In this document: piece after piece, positions 33,213-42,168 of the stretch | Position numbering within the stretch: position 1 is the stretch's first letter | Layout: each line of letters starts with the position of its first letter | Translations under genes and position numbers: made by a program | Notes under the pieces: model-generated | Told to the model about the DNA's origin: nothing | Databases searched by the model: none | The model's input: the letters and a program-made list of their open reading frames with translations, nothing else | NCBI GenBank assembly: GCA_965227155.1 | Contig: OZ245731.1 | Span: forward strand, 496,001-560,000 | Origin: UBA6059 sp965227155 | Lineage (GTDB): Bacteria > Bacteroidota > Bacteroidia > Cytophagales > Cyclobacteriaceae | Length of the DNA: 64,000 nucleotides | Direction of reading: 5' to 3'

Positions 33213-34667
33213 TTATGGCGCGAAAATAAGTTGATCAATAAAGTTCAACAAAAAGTCTGATTTTATAAAGAGCAAAAACAATGGCAATGCCAAAATAGTT
33301 GCGAGAATCTTAACTGATTTAGAAGATTTCAAAGTGCTATCCCCTTTGGTTTTAAAGATCATGTAATATGGCATCTTTAAGTAAAAAAACAAGCTTACCA
33401 CTGTTGAAACCACCCCTATAATTAATAAAGGCCAAACTAAGACATGATCTGTCTTTTGAAATAATGCTGTAAAAAGCAGCAGTTTACCTGTAAATCCGGC
33501 TGTAGGCGGCAATCCTGTCAATGAAATCAAGCCAATAATAAACAGCACACCTAAATAAGGAGTCTCCTGAAATTGGCCACTATAAGAAGAGATCGTGTAC
33601 ATACCTGATTGCTCCATTCTTTGGATAAAGTATAGAACCAGGTAATTCATCATCAAATAGATAGCCCCAAAAAACATTACTGCACTTAACCCTGTGACAT
33701 TGAAGCTTACAATTCCGATGAGGAAAAAGCCTGTCTGCGCAATGGAGGAATAAGCAACAAGTCGCTTAGGGTCTTCCTGCCATATGGCAGCAGTAGTACC
33801 TAGAACTATTGAAGCTAGGGCACAAAGTGCCAGAAATGTAACCATCCAATCCAATCCCAGCAGCCCGGTGGCACTGAGCCATAACCAGGCTAACCCAACT
33901 CCTGCAAGCTTGGGCAGTGAAGTCAGCAGCGCTACCACTGGTGTAGAAGCTGCCTCATATACATCCGGTAACCACAAATGCATGGGCACTGCACCCAGTT
34001 TAAATAACAGCCCCAGTCCAAAAAACAAACTAGCCATGATCATAACAGGCTCCCGATAGTTGAGAAGATTGGCATAGTACAGCGAACCGGTTAAACCATA
34101 AATGAATGAAAGGCCATAGAGCAATATGGCTGTACTGAACGCACCAAACAATAGGTATTTGATTGCTGCCTCATAGCTTCTTTTTTGCTTTCTAAAAGCC
34201 ACCAGTATGTAAGAGGCTATGGATACCAATTCAATAGCGATAAAAGTCACCAGGTAATGGTTACTCATTACCATGAAATTGGCCCCTAACAAAATTGTCA
34301 GATATACTGCATCCTGCTCCACCTTATGCCTTGGTTTTACAGGCATTTGCAGGTCCATGATCTTGGTAAGCCCTACGGCAATGAAACAGAGTGATTTAAG
34401 AAAAACGCCAACTCCTGTCAAAACCAAAGCGCCACTAAAATACGACTCCCCAATAAATTCCTGATTGAACCATATGGAGGTAAAACCACTAAGCAGTATG
34501 ACAAAAAACAAAATGTCACTGTAGGTTTTTAATTTGGATACCAATGAAAATATCAGCAATAAAACCACACCCCCAACCAATAGAAGCTCCGGGAGTATAG
34601 CCGGAAGCCCATGTTGAATCTCAGGCAGAATTTCATTTAAAAAATCTATTTTCGCTGACCTATCCAA
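33213..34667 (-). CDS. nuoN: NADH-quinone oxidoreductase subunit N
   Basis: A 484-residue, fourteen-helix antiporter-like subunit of the complex I membrane arm. Seen: M-H-L-W-L-P-D-V-Y-E-A-A-S-T-P-V (about 225-240), the K-R-L-V-A-Y-S-S-I-A-Q-T-G-F segment (about 301-314), and Y-L-L-F-G-A-F-S-T-A. The start appears to be TTG 34667, immediately after the nuoM stop; no ATG is available before the first helix. It is the last of seven nuo genes, with the purF-like gene following 12 bases on. Confidence 0.93.
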   Translation of the reverse strand: MDRSAKIDFLNEILPEIQHGLPAILPELLLVGGVVLLLIFSLVSKLKTYSDILFFVILLSGFTSIWFNQEFIGESYFSGALVLTGVGVFLKSLCFIAVGLTKIMDLQMPVKPRHKVEQDAVYLTILLGANFMVMSNHYLVTFIAIELVSIASYILVAFRKQKRSYEAAIKYLLFGAFSTAILLYGLSFIYGLTGSLYYANLLNYREPVMIMASLFFGLGLLFKLGAVPMHLWLPDVYEAASTPVVALLTSLPKLAGVGLAWLWLSATGLLGLDWMVTFLALCALASIVLGTTAAIWQEDPKRLVAYSSIAQTGFFLIGIVSFNVTGLSAVMFFGAIYLMMNYLVLYFIQRMEQSGMYTISSYSGQFQETPYLGVLFIIGLISLTGLPPTAGFTGKLLLFTALFQKTDHVLVWPLLIIGVVSTVVSLFFYLKMPYYMIFKTKGDSTLKSSKSVKILATILALPLFLLFIKSDFLLNFIDQLIFAP

Positions 34668-36365
34668 TCAAAATCCTTTTGATCCGAGAAAAACTAATTG
34701 GCCCTGCTCCAAAATAAAATCAAGGTAAGCTCTCAATCCTTCGCTTATTGGGTCGATCAATAAATTGGGCAAAATGCCAAACAACAGCATCAATAACGCA
34801 AGGGGAAGGATCATTAACCATTCCCTTCGGGTGAGGTCATTCAATACACCATCTTTTAAGGTACTCTTAACCCAGTATTCTCCAAAAAACATGCGCTGTA
34901 TTGTCCATAAATAATAGGCAGCACTAATGATTAAGCCTACTAAAGCCAGTATAGCCAGCCATTGAGGTATAATGCTATTGGTACCTGCGCTGGCAAAGGC
35001 TCCCAAAAAGGTAAGCAACTCAGCCACAAAACCTGAAAATCCGGGAAGGCCTAGCGAGGCAAAAAAGACGACAACTACCAGAAAAGTGAACCTGGGTAGC
35101 TGTGAAGCCAGCCCGCTGTAGTTTTCAATCAGTCTGTCACCTGTGCGATCATAAATCACACCTGCAATTAGGAATGAAGCTGATGAAGTTAGGCCATGAC
35201 TAAACATCATAAACATCGCACCCAGCAACCCCTCCTCTGTGAGTGTAGCTAGTCCCAGCAATACAAATCCCATATGTGACACAGAAGAGTAAGCGATTAG
35301 CTTTTTCAGATCGCGCTGGGCCATCGCATTTAAACCTCCATAAATAATGGAAATGACGCCCAAAAGCCCGATTATAAAACCAAATTCATATGCTGCTTCA
35401 GGAAAAAGGCCATAGCAGAATCTATAAAAACCGTACCCACCAATTTTAAGAAGAATGCCTGCCAGTACTACCGATATCGGTGTGGGTGCCTCCACGTGAG
35501 CGTCCGGCAACCAGGTGTGTACGGGTACCATAGGTAGCTTAATAGCAAAACCAAGAAAAAGAAGGAGAAAGGCCCAATATCTGAAATGGGAACTATCGAA
35601 ATGATCTCCTTCAACCATATCAAGTAGTGATCTGGGGATCGTATTGTCAGGGTCTGCCATTGCAGGAATGGAAAAGGTACGAATCATCGACCGCTCTTCG
35701 AGCTGCCCATTTTGCAACAAACGCTGAACCTCTTCTATACTGGTAGATTCGCCCATTAAAGTGCTTGTCTCCGCGGGATCAATGGTAGATAGATAAAGAC
35801 CTATCATCACTATTAAAATAAAAACAGAGCCCAGCAGGGTATAAAGGAAAAACTTGATCGAAGCATAGGCACTACGCTTGCCGCCCCATAAACCAATGAG
35901 AAAATACATTGGCAGCAGCATGAATTCGAAAAACAGATAGAAAAGGAAAAAATCAAGCGCTACAAAACAGCCCATGATATTGATACTGAGCAAAGCATAA
36001 AGCACAAAGTATCCCTTTCTTTTGTGTTGGATGCTAAAAGAACTGATAGCCCCAATCAGCATCACTATACCGGTGAGGAGTACCATTAGCACGCTTATGC
36101 TATCCACTCCAAGGTGATAATCGATGGAAAGCATCCCCAAATTGCCCATGGGTATAGTTATCCAGTCTTGCTTGATATACCCGGCAAATTCACCCACCCT
36201 ATATTCAAATTGTAGGAAGACAACCAAAGCCAAAAGGCTTTGCAGGATAATACCGGCAAGGTTGATCAAGGGAAACCATTTCGCTCTATGATCTGGCAGT
36301 GCCAGGATCAACAAAGCGGCAGGCAATGGTGCAAATATTAATAGGGTTAAAAGTTGGTTTTCCAT
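34668..36365 (-). CDS. nuoM: NADH-quinone oxidoreductase subunit M
   Basis: A 565-residue proton-pumping membrane subunit. The signature V-P-V-H-T-W-L-P-D-A-H-V-E-A-P-T-P is present, as is K-K-L-I-A-Y-S-S-V-S-H-M-G with the conserved Lys/His residues. A longer loop (about residues 205-265) carries a polar insertion before the V-P-V-H-T motif. ATG 36365 overlaps the nuoL stop by one base; an earlier in-frame start adds seven residues and is less likely. Confidence 0.94.
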   Translation of the reverse strand: MENQLLTLLIFAPLPAALLILALPDHRAKWFPLINLAGIILQSLLALVVFLQFEYRVGEFAGYIKQDWITIPMGNLGMLSIDYHLGVDSISVLMVLLTGIVMLIGAISSFSIQHKRKGYFVLYALLSINIMGCFVALDFFLFYLFFEFMLLPMYFLIGLWGGKRSAYASIKFFLYTLLGSVFILIVMIGLYLSTIDPAETSTLMGESTSIEEVQRLLQNGQLEERSMIRTFSIPAMADPDNTIPRSLLDMVEGDHFDSSHFRYWAFLLLFLGFAIKLPMVPVHTWLPDAHVEAPTPISVVLAGILLKIGGYGFYRFCYGLFPEAAYEFGFIIGLLGVISIIYGGLNAMAQRDLKKLIAYSSVSHMGFVLLGLATLTEEGLLGAMFMMFSHGLTSSASFLIAGVIYDRTGDRLIENYSGLASQLPRFTFLVVVVFFASLGLPGFSGFVAELLTFLGAFASAGTNSIIPQWLAILALVGLIISAAYYLWTIQRMFFGEYWVKSTLKDGVLNDLTRREWLMILPLALLMLLFGILPNLLIDPISEGLRAYLDFILEQGQLVFLGSKGF

Positions 36366-38428
36366 TAAACAGTTTGAATCAACCAAAATAATAATAAGAT
36401 GATGGCTGCAAGAGCCCAGGCAATATAAGATTGCAGATTACCCGATTGAATTTTCCGCAATATACCACCAGAACCCACCACAAAACTAGCAGATATACTG
36501 ACCAGCCCATCTACAAAAATCCTATCAAACCAGGCAATTATCTTCGAAGTAACCACACCCAATACACCAAAGTTGTCAATAGCAGCATTAACAACCTTCT
36601 CCTCCATCCACAATGCACCTCGAACAATAAAAAAATAAGGCCTGATAATCAACACATTGTAAATCTGGTTCAAGTAAAAATGTTGTAAAGAAATATTGAA
36701 TATTAAAGCTCCTGAATCATCTTTTGTAGAGTCAGAACTGTAATTTCTATACTTTATCCATGCCCAGGTAAAGCCCAGAGCCACCAAAAAAGTAGAAAGT
36801 AGTGGTACTAAAGTCAGAGGGTCCAGACCGCCTGTTGGAGATATGGGAAAATCACTGAAGTCGGCAACAAACCGCTCCGGTATCATCAGGAAACTGTTAA
36901 GCCAGCTATGCTCACTGGAAAAAGGATTTAGCGAAAAAACAATGCCTAAAGAAAGCAAAGCCAACATAACTGTGGGTACATAAAGCACCGGTGAAACCTC
37001 CTTTAATTTACTGATAGAGGGGTGTCTGAATTGCCCCAGAAAAGTAAGCAAGGCATGTCTACCCATGTAAATAGCCGTAAGTAATACAGTGAACAAGGCA
37101 AGGTCCGGTATAAGGTAGTACAGGGAAATCATTGAATCGCTTTTACCGGCTGCCCAGGTCCAGGCACTGATGATGATGGCATCCTTTGAGATGAATCCGG
37201 AAAAAAACGGGACGCCCGCCAGTGATAGCATCGCTATCAGGTAGCTATAGAAAGTGAAAGGCATGTTTTTTTGAATGCCGCCCATATTTCGCATATCCTG
37301 AGGGTCGCCTGGGTAATCCGTGCCTTCATGGGAATGTTTTACCGCATGAATGACAGAACCCGCTGTAAGAAATAGACAAGCTTTGAAAAAAGCATGTGTA
37401 ATCAAGTGCAGTATAGCGGCATACCAGGCACCTACGCCTATACCAAGCACCATATAACCAAGCTGTGAAACAGTGGAATATGCCAGTACCTTCTTGATAT
37501 CAGTTTGAGTAAGGGCCGTAATGGCACCTATGGTAGCGGTGATCGCTCCGACCCAGGCGATTACCGTGAGGGAAGCATCAGGTAGCATAAAAAAGACGCG
37601 AGCCAGCAAAAAAACACCGGCGGCCACCATAGTTGCTGCATGGATCAAGGCAGAGACGGGTGTTGGTCCCTCCATAGCATCAGGCAGCCAGATGGTAAGT
37701 GGAAACTGAGCCGATTTACCCAATACCCCACAAAATAGAGCAAGACCTATCCATATGATCAGTGAGGAAGAAACGGCTGTACCTTCGGCAGACCAGATAC
37801 CATCCTGCAAGGTAGCTGTCTCAAAAAAGGAAGACAAATCAGCCAATGAGGTGGTCCCGAAAATGGCCCATATCAACCCTATACCTGCCAGAAACCCTAT
37901 ATCCCCTATCCGATTGACAATAAAAGCCTTATTGGCAGCCTGGTGCGCTGCTTTCTTTTTGTACCAAAATCCTATCAACAAATAAGATGACAGACCCACG
38001 AGCTCCCAGAAAATAAAAATCATGATTAGGGAGGTACTGAAAACTATGCCCAGCATGGAAAAAGTAAACAGCCCCAAAAAAGCAAAATACCTTCGAATGC
38101 CGGGATCTTCAGCCATGTAATTCGTAGAATACAGATGAACTAAAAGGGAAATGAAAAGTACCAACAATGCGATAATGTTTGTAAAACCATTGACCTGAAG
38201 CCCAACTGATAATGCCCTCCCTTGAAGACTAACCCAATCAGCTTGCCAAAGCGCTTCATATCCGCTTATGGTTACAAAAAGCAAAAGGAAAAATGATGCG
38301 CCAACCGCAAGTGTAGATGCTATAAAATGGAAGCGATTATCCGAGACCAGAAACCACAGTATTGAGCCTATTAATGGCAACATAATTACCAGTATCACCC
38401 AAAGAAGTAGCATAGCTTGTGTCTCCAT
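36365..38428 (-). CDS. nuoL: NADH-quinone oxidoreductase subunit L
   Basis: A 687-residue distal proton-pumping subunit of complex I. Family marks are F-P-L-T-I-W-L-P-D-A-M-E-G-P-T-P-V-S-A-L-I-H-A (about 222-244), K-V-L-A-Y-S-T-V-S-Q-L-G-Y (about 302-314), and a long C-terminal part corresponding to the lateral helix and final membrane helix. The length is slightly above E. coli NuoL. It overlaps nuoK and nuoM by one base each, showing tight translational coupling. Confidence 0.95.
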   Translation of the reverse strand: METQAMLLLWVILVIMLPLIGSILWFLVSDNRFHFIASTLAVGASFFLLLFVTISGYEALWQADWVSLQGRALSVGLQVNGFTNIIALLVLFISLLVHLYSTNYMAEDPGIRRYFAFLGLFTFSMLGIVFSTSLIMIFIFWELVGLSSYLLIGFWYKKKAAHQAANKAFIVNRIGDIGFLAGIGLIWAIFGTTSLADLSSFFETATLQDGIWSAEGTAVSSSLIIWIGLALFCGVLGKSAQFPLTIWLPDAMEGPTPVSALIHAATMVAAGVFLLARVFFMLPDASLTVIAWVGAITATIGAITALTQTDIKKVLAYSTVSQLGYMVLGIGVGAWYAAILHLITHAFFKACLFLTAGSVIHAVKHSHEGTDYPGDPQDMRNMGGIQKNMPFTFYSYLIAMLSLAGVPFFSGFISKDAIIISAWTWAAGKSDSMISLYYLIPDLALFTVLLTAIYMGRHALLTFLGQFRHPSISKLKEVSPVLYVPTVMLALLSLGIVFSLNPFSSEHSWLNSFLMIPERFVADFSDFPISPTGGLDPLTLVPLLSTFLVALGFTWAWIKYRNYSSDSTKDDSGALIFNISLQHFYLNQIYNVLIIRPYFFIVRGALWMEEKVVNAAIDNFGVLGVVTSKIIAWFDRIFVDGLVSISASFVVGSGGILRKIQSGNLQSYIAWALAAIILLLFWLIQTV

Positions 38429-38721
38429 CAGTTTTTCAGCTCACTGATCTTATCCAGATCAACTGTTTGGTAATGTTTATAAACCTTAAAAACTATAGCC
38501 AAGGCAAGGGCTGTTTCAACGACCGCCAGCACCATTATAAATAATGCTGCCATCTGCCCCTGCATTAAAATATCTGCCTGACTAAAATGCACGAAATTGA
38601 TGATCGACGCATTAAACATCAGTTCTATGCCAATGAGAATGAAAATGGCATTCTTTTTCGTCAATACGATTATCGCACCGATGCAGAAAAGAAATGCTGC
38701 TATGGTCAGGATGATATTCAT
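38428..38721 (-). CDS. nuoK: NADH-quinone oxidoreductase subunit K
   Basis: A 97-residue, three-helix membrane subunit. I-G-I-E-L-M-F-N-A (about 31-39) carries the conserved Glu of the proton path, and V-V-E-T-A-L-A-L-A-I (about 66-75) the second Glu. It overlaps nuoJ by four bases and nuoL by one. Confidence 0.94.
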   Translation of the reverse strand: MNIILTIAAFLFCIGAIIVLTKKNAIFILIGIELMFNASIINFVHFSQADILMQGQMAALFIMVLAVVETALALAIVFKVYKHYQTVDLDKISELKN

Positions 38722-39212
38722 TTATGCTTGCTTTCGGCAATGGTAGATGCACCTACAAGGGCTATCAACAACAAAATTGCTATGAGTTCAAATACCAATA
38801 TATTTTCAGTCATCAGGTTAATTCCAATAACGGAAACCGTTTCCTGCGCTAAAGTGGCCTTATTATTGATCAATATTGAACTGCTTGTCAGCACATCCAG
38901 CAATCCATAAAACAAGGCTCCTGCTAGCAATACTGTAGGAATAAACCGATACTGGCCAATCAGGATTGGCGACCCGCTTATTCTATTGGTAAGCAAAATC
39001 CCAAAGATGATCAATACCAACACGCCTCCCACATAAACCACAATCTGCGAGATAGCTACAAACTCTGCCGACATTTTGATGAACAAAGCAGCAGTACCCA
39101 AAAGGGTAAGCATCAATAATGTAGCTGCATAAAAGAGGTTGCGCTGAAAAAGCAGCAGCAAAGCAGCCCCCCCGGTAATCCCGGCAATAATCATTGTGAC
39201 CCAATCAATCAT
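38718..39212 (-). CDS. nuoJ: NADH-quinone oxidoreductase subunit J
   Basis: A 164-residue, five-helix membrane subunit. Seen: L-G-T-A-A-L-F-I-K-M-S-A-E-F-V-A-I-S-Q-I-V-V-Y-V-G-G-V-L-V-L-I-I-F as the conserved third-helix region (here given as separate residues; about 38-70). ATG 39212 gives the normal length and overlaps the nuoI stop by eight bases; the longer frame start at 39284 lies deep inside nuoI and is rejected. Confidence 0.92.
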   Translation of the reverse strand: MIDWVTMIIAGITGGAALLLLFQRNLFYAATLLMLTLLGTAALFIKMSAEFVAISQIVVYVGGVLVLIIFGILLTNRISGSPILIGQYRFIPTVLLAGALFYGLLDVLTSSSILINNKATLAQETVSVIGINLMTENILVFELIAILLLIALVGASTIAESKHK

Positions 39213-40068
39213 CGGAATTCTTTTTTCGGGTGACAGGTTTTGGACGAAATTTTGGCCGTGGTTTTGGCTTTGCAGCATCTTCATTTTCTGCCTGTGGCTT
39301 AGGCTTAATCACCGGCTTTGCTGGTTTTTTAACCTCTGCAGATTGCTTTTTCAATGCCAGGGCTTTTTCTCTAGCCTCCTGATTCGGATCTGAGCTGGTT
39401 GGTTTTTTGGGCACTACTCTTGGTTTAAAGGCAGGCTTACCCGGCCTTGCGGGTTTCACACTATCGCTTTGCTTAGCGGTCTCTTCAGCAGCCTTAGCTT
39501 TTTGGGCTGCTTTTTCCTTTTCAGCCTCATCCAGCTTTTGCCGTGCTTCTAATATTTCAAGAGGCGTCATTTCAGCAAAAGCAAAATTATGCTCCTTTAC
39601 ATCATACACACTAAAATCATACGCCTTGGTCATGGTTAGGCATTCTGTAGGGCAAACCGTAGTGCATAGCCCGCAGAAGCAACACTTGGCCATATCAATA
39701 TCAAACTTCGCAGCATGGATGCGTTTTGGTGTGCCATCGGATGTTTTACCTATTTCCTCCGGTGACCGGATTGGTTCAATATCTATACAATCAACAGGGC
39801 ATATCTTAGCGCATTTATCGCAAACAATACAGTCATCGATCTCATTATGAAGCCTGTAACGGGCGTTATCGGGTACGGGCAGTGATTCTTTTGGGTATTG
39901 AAGGGTAACTATGCCTTTGTCCTGTTTGAAATAACTTTCATCATCCACACCCACCGGCTTTCTGCTGTGGCGAGCATCCCATAAATGCTGAAAGCTCAGC
40001 GTCAGGCCTTTCCAAAGGGTTCTACAAGTGGTAGTTATGTTCGATATATATAATCCAAGACTACTCAT
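39205..40068 (-). CDS. nuoI: NADH-quinone oxidoreductase subunit I with long Lys/Pro/Ala-rich tail
   Basis: A 287-residue protein carrying two [4Fe-4S] clusters that pass electrons towards quinone. Cluster motifs are Cys80-x2-Cys83-x2-Cys86-x3-Cys90 and Cys129-x2-Cys132-x2-Cys135-x3-Cys139, each followed by Pro. NuoI is usually about 160-180 residues; here about 105 extra residues follow (from about 182). They are low-complexity and basic, with repeated K-P-x and A-E-E/A-K patterns (for example K-P-A-K-P-V-I-K-P-K-P). The tail should lie in the cytoplasm beside the quinone-end of the peripheral arm. The start is ATG 40068, overlapping the nuoH stop as ATGA; a longer frame upstream lies within nuoH. 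Confidence 0.93.
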   Translation of the reverse strand: MSSLGLYISNITTTCRTLWKGLTLSFQHLWDARHSRKPVGVDDESYFKQDKGIVTLQYPKESLPVPDNARYRLHNEIDDCIVCDKCAKICPVDCIDIEPIRSPEEIGKTSDGTPKRIHAAKFDIDMAKCCFCGLCTTVCPTECLTMTKAYDFSVYDVKEHNFAFAEMTPLEILEARQKLDEAEKEKAAQKAKAAEETAKQSDSVKPARPGKPAFKPRVVPKKPTSSDPNQEAREKALALKKQSAEVKKPAKPVIKPKPQAENEDAAKPKPRPKFRPKPVTRKKNSDD

Positions 40069-41147
40069 ATCATCAGTATTCTCCACAGACCGTTCAACAA
40101 TAGCAATAATAGGGCAAATGGCGTAAGGTATTTCCAACTTAAATGCATGAGTTGATCTACACGCAACCGCGGGTATGTCCACCGAGCCATCATTTGCAGA
40201 AATACAAGGCCAGAGGCTTTGGTAAGGAACCAAAACATGCCCCAGGCCGCACCGGATAGCATGCCAGGAGTTCCACTCGTCCAGTCAGCCAATTGTACCG
40301 GGCCAATATTGGGAAACGGCGTGTTCCAGCTCCCCAGAAAAAGGATGGTAGCTACCAGGCTTACCAGCAGCATCATCCCATACTCCGCCAGCATGATTAT
40401 CCCCCATCGAAAACCGGGGTATTCTGTATGAAAACCGCCAATAATTTCAGATTCGGACTCAGGCAAATCAAAGGGTGTGCGATTTGATTCTGCTAGCGAA
40501 GCGATAAAAAAGATCACAAATACAGGTATTAAAAGTGGTGCTCTGAAGAGGTTCCAGGTAAGAATACCGCCAATTTCTGAAGTATCAATACCTAAACCAG
40601 CCCAACCAAATAAATAATTGGTACCCTCATAAAATATTCCCTGCTGATAACTTATTTCCTGCAAATCAAGTGTTTGGGAGATGACGATTACACAAATTAC
40701 ACTCAGGCCCATAGGCACTTCATAACTGATCATTTGAGCTACCGATCGCATAGCACCATACAGTGCAAATTTGCTATTAGAGCCCCATCCTGCCATCAGT
40801 ATGCCCAACACATCCAGTGAAATGATAGCCAACAGGAAATAAATGCCTGTTTCAATTGAAGCACCGCCCAGCCCACTGTGCAATGGCAAAACAGCATATC
40901 CCGTAAAAACAGCCATGAATATCAGCAACGGTGCTACCAGAAAAAGCTTTTTATCAGCCGCTTTTGGTACAATATCCTCTTTTTGGAGCATCTTGAGTAA
41001 ATCGGCTATGGTCTGGAACAATCCGTAGTAGCCAACCTCCATAGGCCCCATCCTATCCTGCACAAATGCAGATACCTTCCTTTCGGCGTATACGGCAAGT
41101 ATCACGAAAATCAGAAGGAATGGAAGAAAAAAGAGGAAAGTGTACAT
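40065..41147 (-). CDS. nuoH: NADH-quinone oxidoreductase subunit H
   Basis: A 360-residue, eight-helix subunit forming the quinone chamber. Seen: Y-A-E-R-K-V-S-A-F-V-Q-D-R-M-G-P (about 21-36), S-Y-E-V-P-M-G-L (about 141-148), and E-S-N-R-T-P-F-D-L-P-E-S-E-S-E-I-I-G-G-F-H-T-E-Y, the last being the strongly conserved loop (about 218-245). It is the first nuo gene in this block; no nuoA-G lies upstream, where murI is found 57 bases away on the same strand. Confidence 0.95.
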   Translation of the reverse strand: MYTFLFFLPFLLIFVILAVYAERKVSAFVQDRMGPMEVGYYGLFQTIADLLKMLQKEDIVPKAADKKLFLVAPLLIFMAVFTGYAVLPLHSGLGGASIETGIYFLLAIISLDVLGILMAGWGSNSKFALYGAMRSVAQMISYEVPMGLSVICVIVISQTLDLQEISYQQGIFYEGTNYLFGWAGLGIDTSEIGGILTWNLFRAPLLIPVFVIFFIASLAESNRTPFDLPESESEIIGGFHTEYPGFRWGIIMLAEYGMMLLVSLVATILFLGSWNTPFPNIGPVQLADWTSGTPGMLSGAAWGMFWFLTKASGLVFLQMMARWTYPRLRVDQLMHLSWKYLTPFALLLLLLNGLWRILMI

Positions 41148-41204
41148 GAAAAATGTGTCTGCCCAATTATACAGCTTTTACAACATTAAAAAGCCGAAAT
41201 CTGT

Positions 41205-42026
41205 TTATTCCCAAAGTTTATATTTTTCCAGCGACAGCATATCCCCAAAAAACAATTTTGTGGCATGCTCAAAGCCCCTGGTATAATCCGAAACAAAAAA
41301 TCTGCTCGTGGCAGCACCTGATTTTTTCTCCATCTGATGGTAGCTTAAAAATCCTCTCAAAGTGGTGGCAACGGTCTCTGCGGAATCAATCACTTCAACT
41401 TTACCCTGATAAAAGTCTCTGATCTCATTCTTGATCAATGGATAATGGGTACATCCCAAAATCAACGCCTGGATGTTGGCCAGTTCATCGCGGCTTAGGT
41501 ATTCTCCAATAATGTCATGGCTGATCTTATTTTCAAAAAAGCCCTCCTCAATCATCGGAACCAACAGAGGTGTAGCCAGTGACTTCAGTGTTATTGCATT
41601 GGGTAATGCAGCTACCTTTTGAGCATATACTCCTGAGTTTACGGTCTGTTTCGTACCAATCAGGCCAATTGTAGCCTCATTAAAATGCTCCCGCAAATAA
41701 TCAACTACCGGATCGATGACATTGAATACTTTGGTGCGCTGCCCTACATATTCCCTGACCAACTCAAAGGCTGCAGCAGATGCCGAGTTGCAGGCGATTA
41801 ATATAACTTTACATTGCTGCTGCAACAGAAAGTCGGCAATTTTTACAGAATAAGCCTGTATAGCTGCTGTAGATTTATCACCATAAGGTAAGTGTGCGGT
41901 ATCACCAAAATAGATAATATCCTCATCAGGCATTAAGTTACGTACCGCCCTGGCTACCGTAAGCCCACCAATACCACTATCAAAAATACCAATAGGTGCG
42001 CCAGATTTCATGGGTGCAAAGGTCAT
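41205..42026 (-). CDS. murI: Glutamate racemase
   Basis: A 273-residue enzyme making D-glutamate for peptidoglycan. Catalytic features are G-I-F-D-S-G-I-G-G-L-T-V with the conserved Asp, A-C-N-S-A-S-A with the first Cys, and L-G-C-T-H-Y-P-L with the second Cys and His. ATG 42026 is the first possible ATG; ATG 42011 (M-K-S-G-A-P-I-G) is equally plausible and closer to the usual family length. A terminator hairpin ends exactly at the first ATG, so the expression signals are unusual. A TTG start at 42065 lies beyond the terminator and is rejected. Confidence 0.92.
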   Translation of the reverse strand: MTFAPMKSGAPIGIFDSGIGGLTVARAVRNLMPDEDIIYFGDTAHLPYGDKSTAAIQAYSVKIADFLLQQQCKVILIACNSASAAAFELVREYVGQRTKVFNVIDPVVDYLREHFNEATIGLIGTKQTVNSGVYAQKVAALPNAITLKSLATPLLVPMIEEGFFENKISHDIIGEYLSRDELANIQALILGCTHYPLIKNEIRDFYQGKVEVIDSAETVATTLRGFLSYHQMEKKSGAATSRFFVSDYTRGFEHATKLFFGDMLSLEKYKLWE

Positions 42027-42061
42027 AAAAAAACCCCGAAGAATAGAATCCCTCGGGGTTT
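42027..42061 (-). terminator. Terminator between the CBS-like gene and murI
   Basis: On the minus strand AAACCCCGA, a 13-base loop and TCGGGGTTT form a 9-bp perfect stem, followed by seven T (plus-strand 42027-42033). It terminates the upstream CBS-like transcript. Its T-run touches the first murI ATG. Confidence 0.88.
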
Positions 42062-42168
42062 GCAAGTAAAGAGGTTAAACAATTATTTAATTAATCATTA
42101 AAGCTAATGATCTCATTACAAATTTAAAAAGCATTTTAATCTTGTGCTTTTTTTCCACAATACTTTGC

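Noticed and set aside
39213..39284. Extended nuoJ start inside nuoI
   Set aside because: The added residues are an out-of-frame reading of the nuoI tail; ATG 39212 gives the normal NuoJ N-terminus.
42027..42065. Extended murI start at TTG 42065
   Set aside because: It would run through the terminator hairpin of the upstream gene and adds residues not seen at MurI N-termini.
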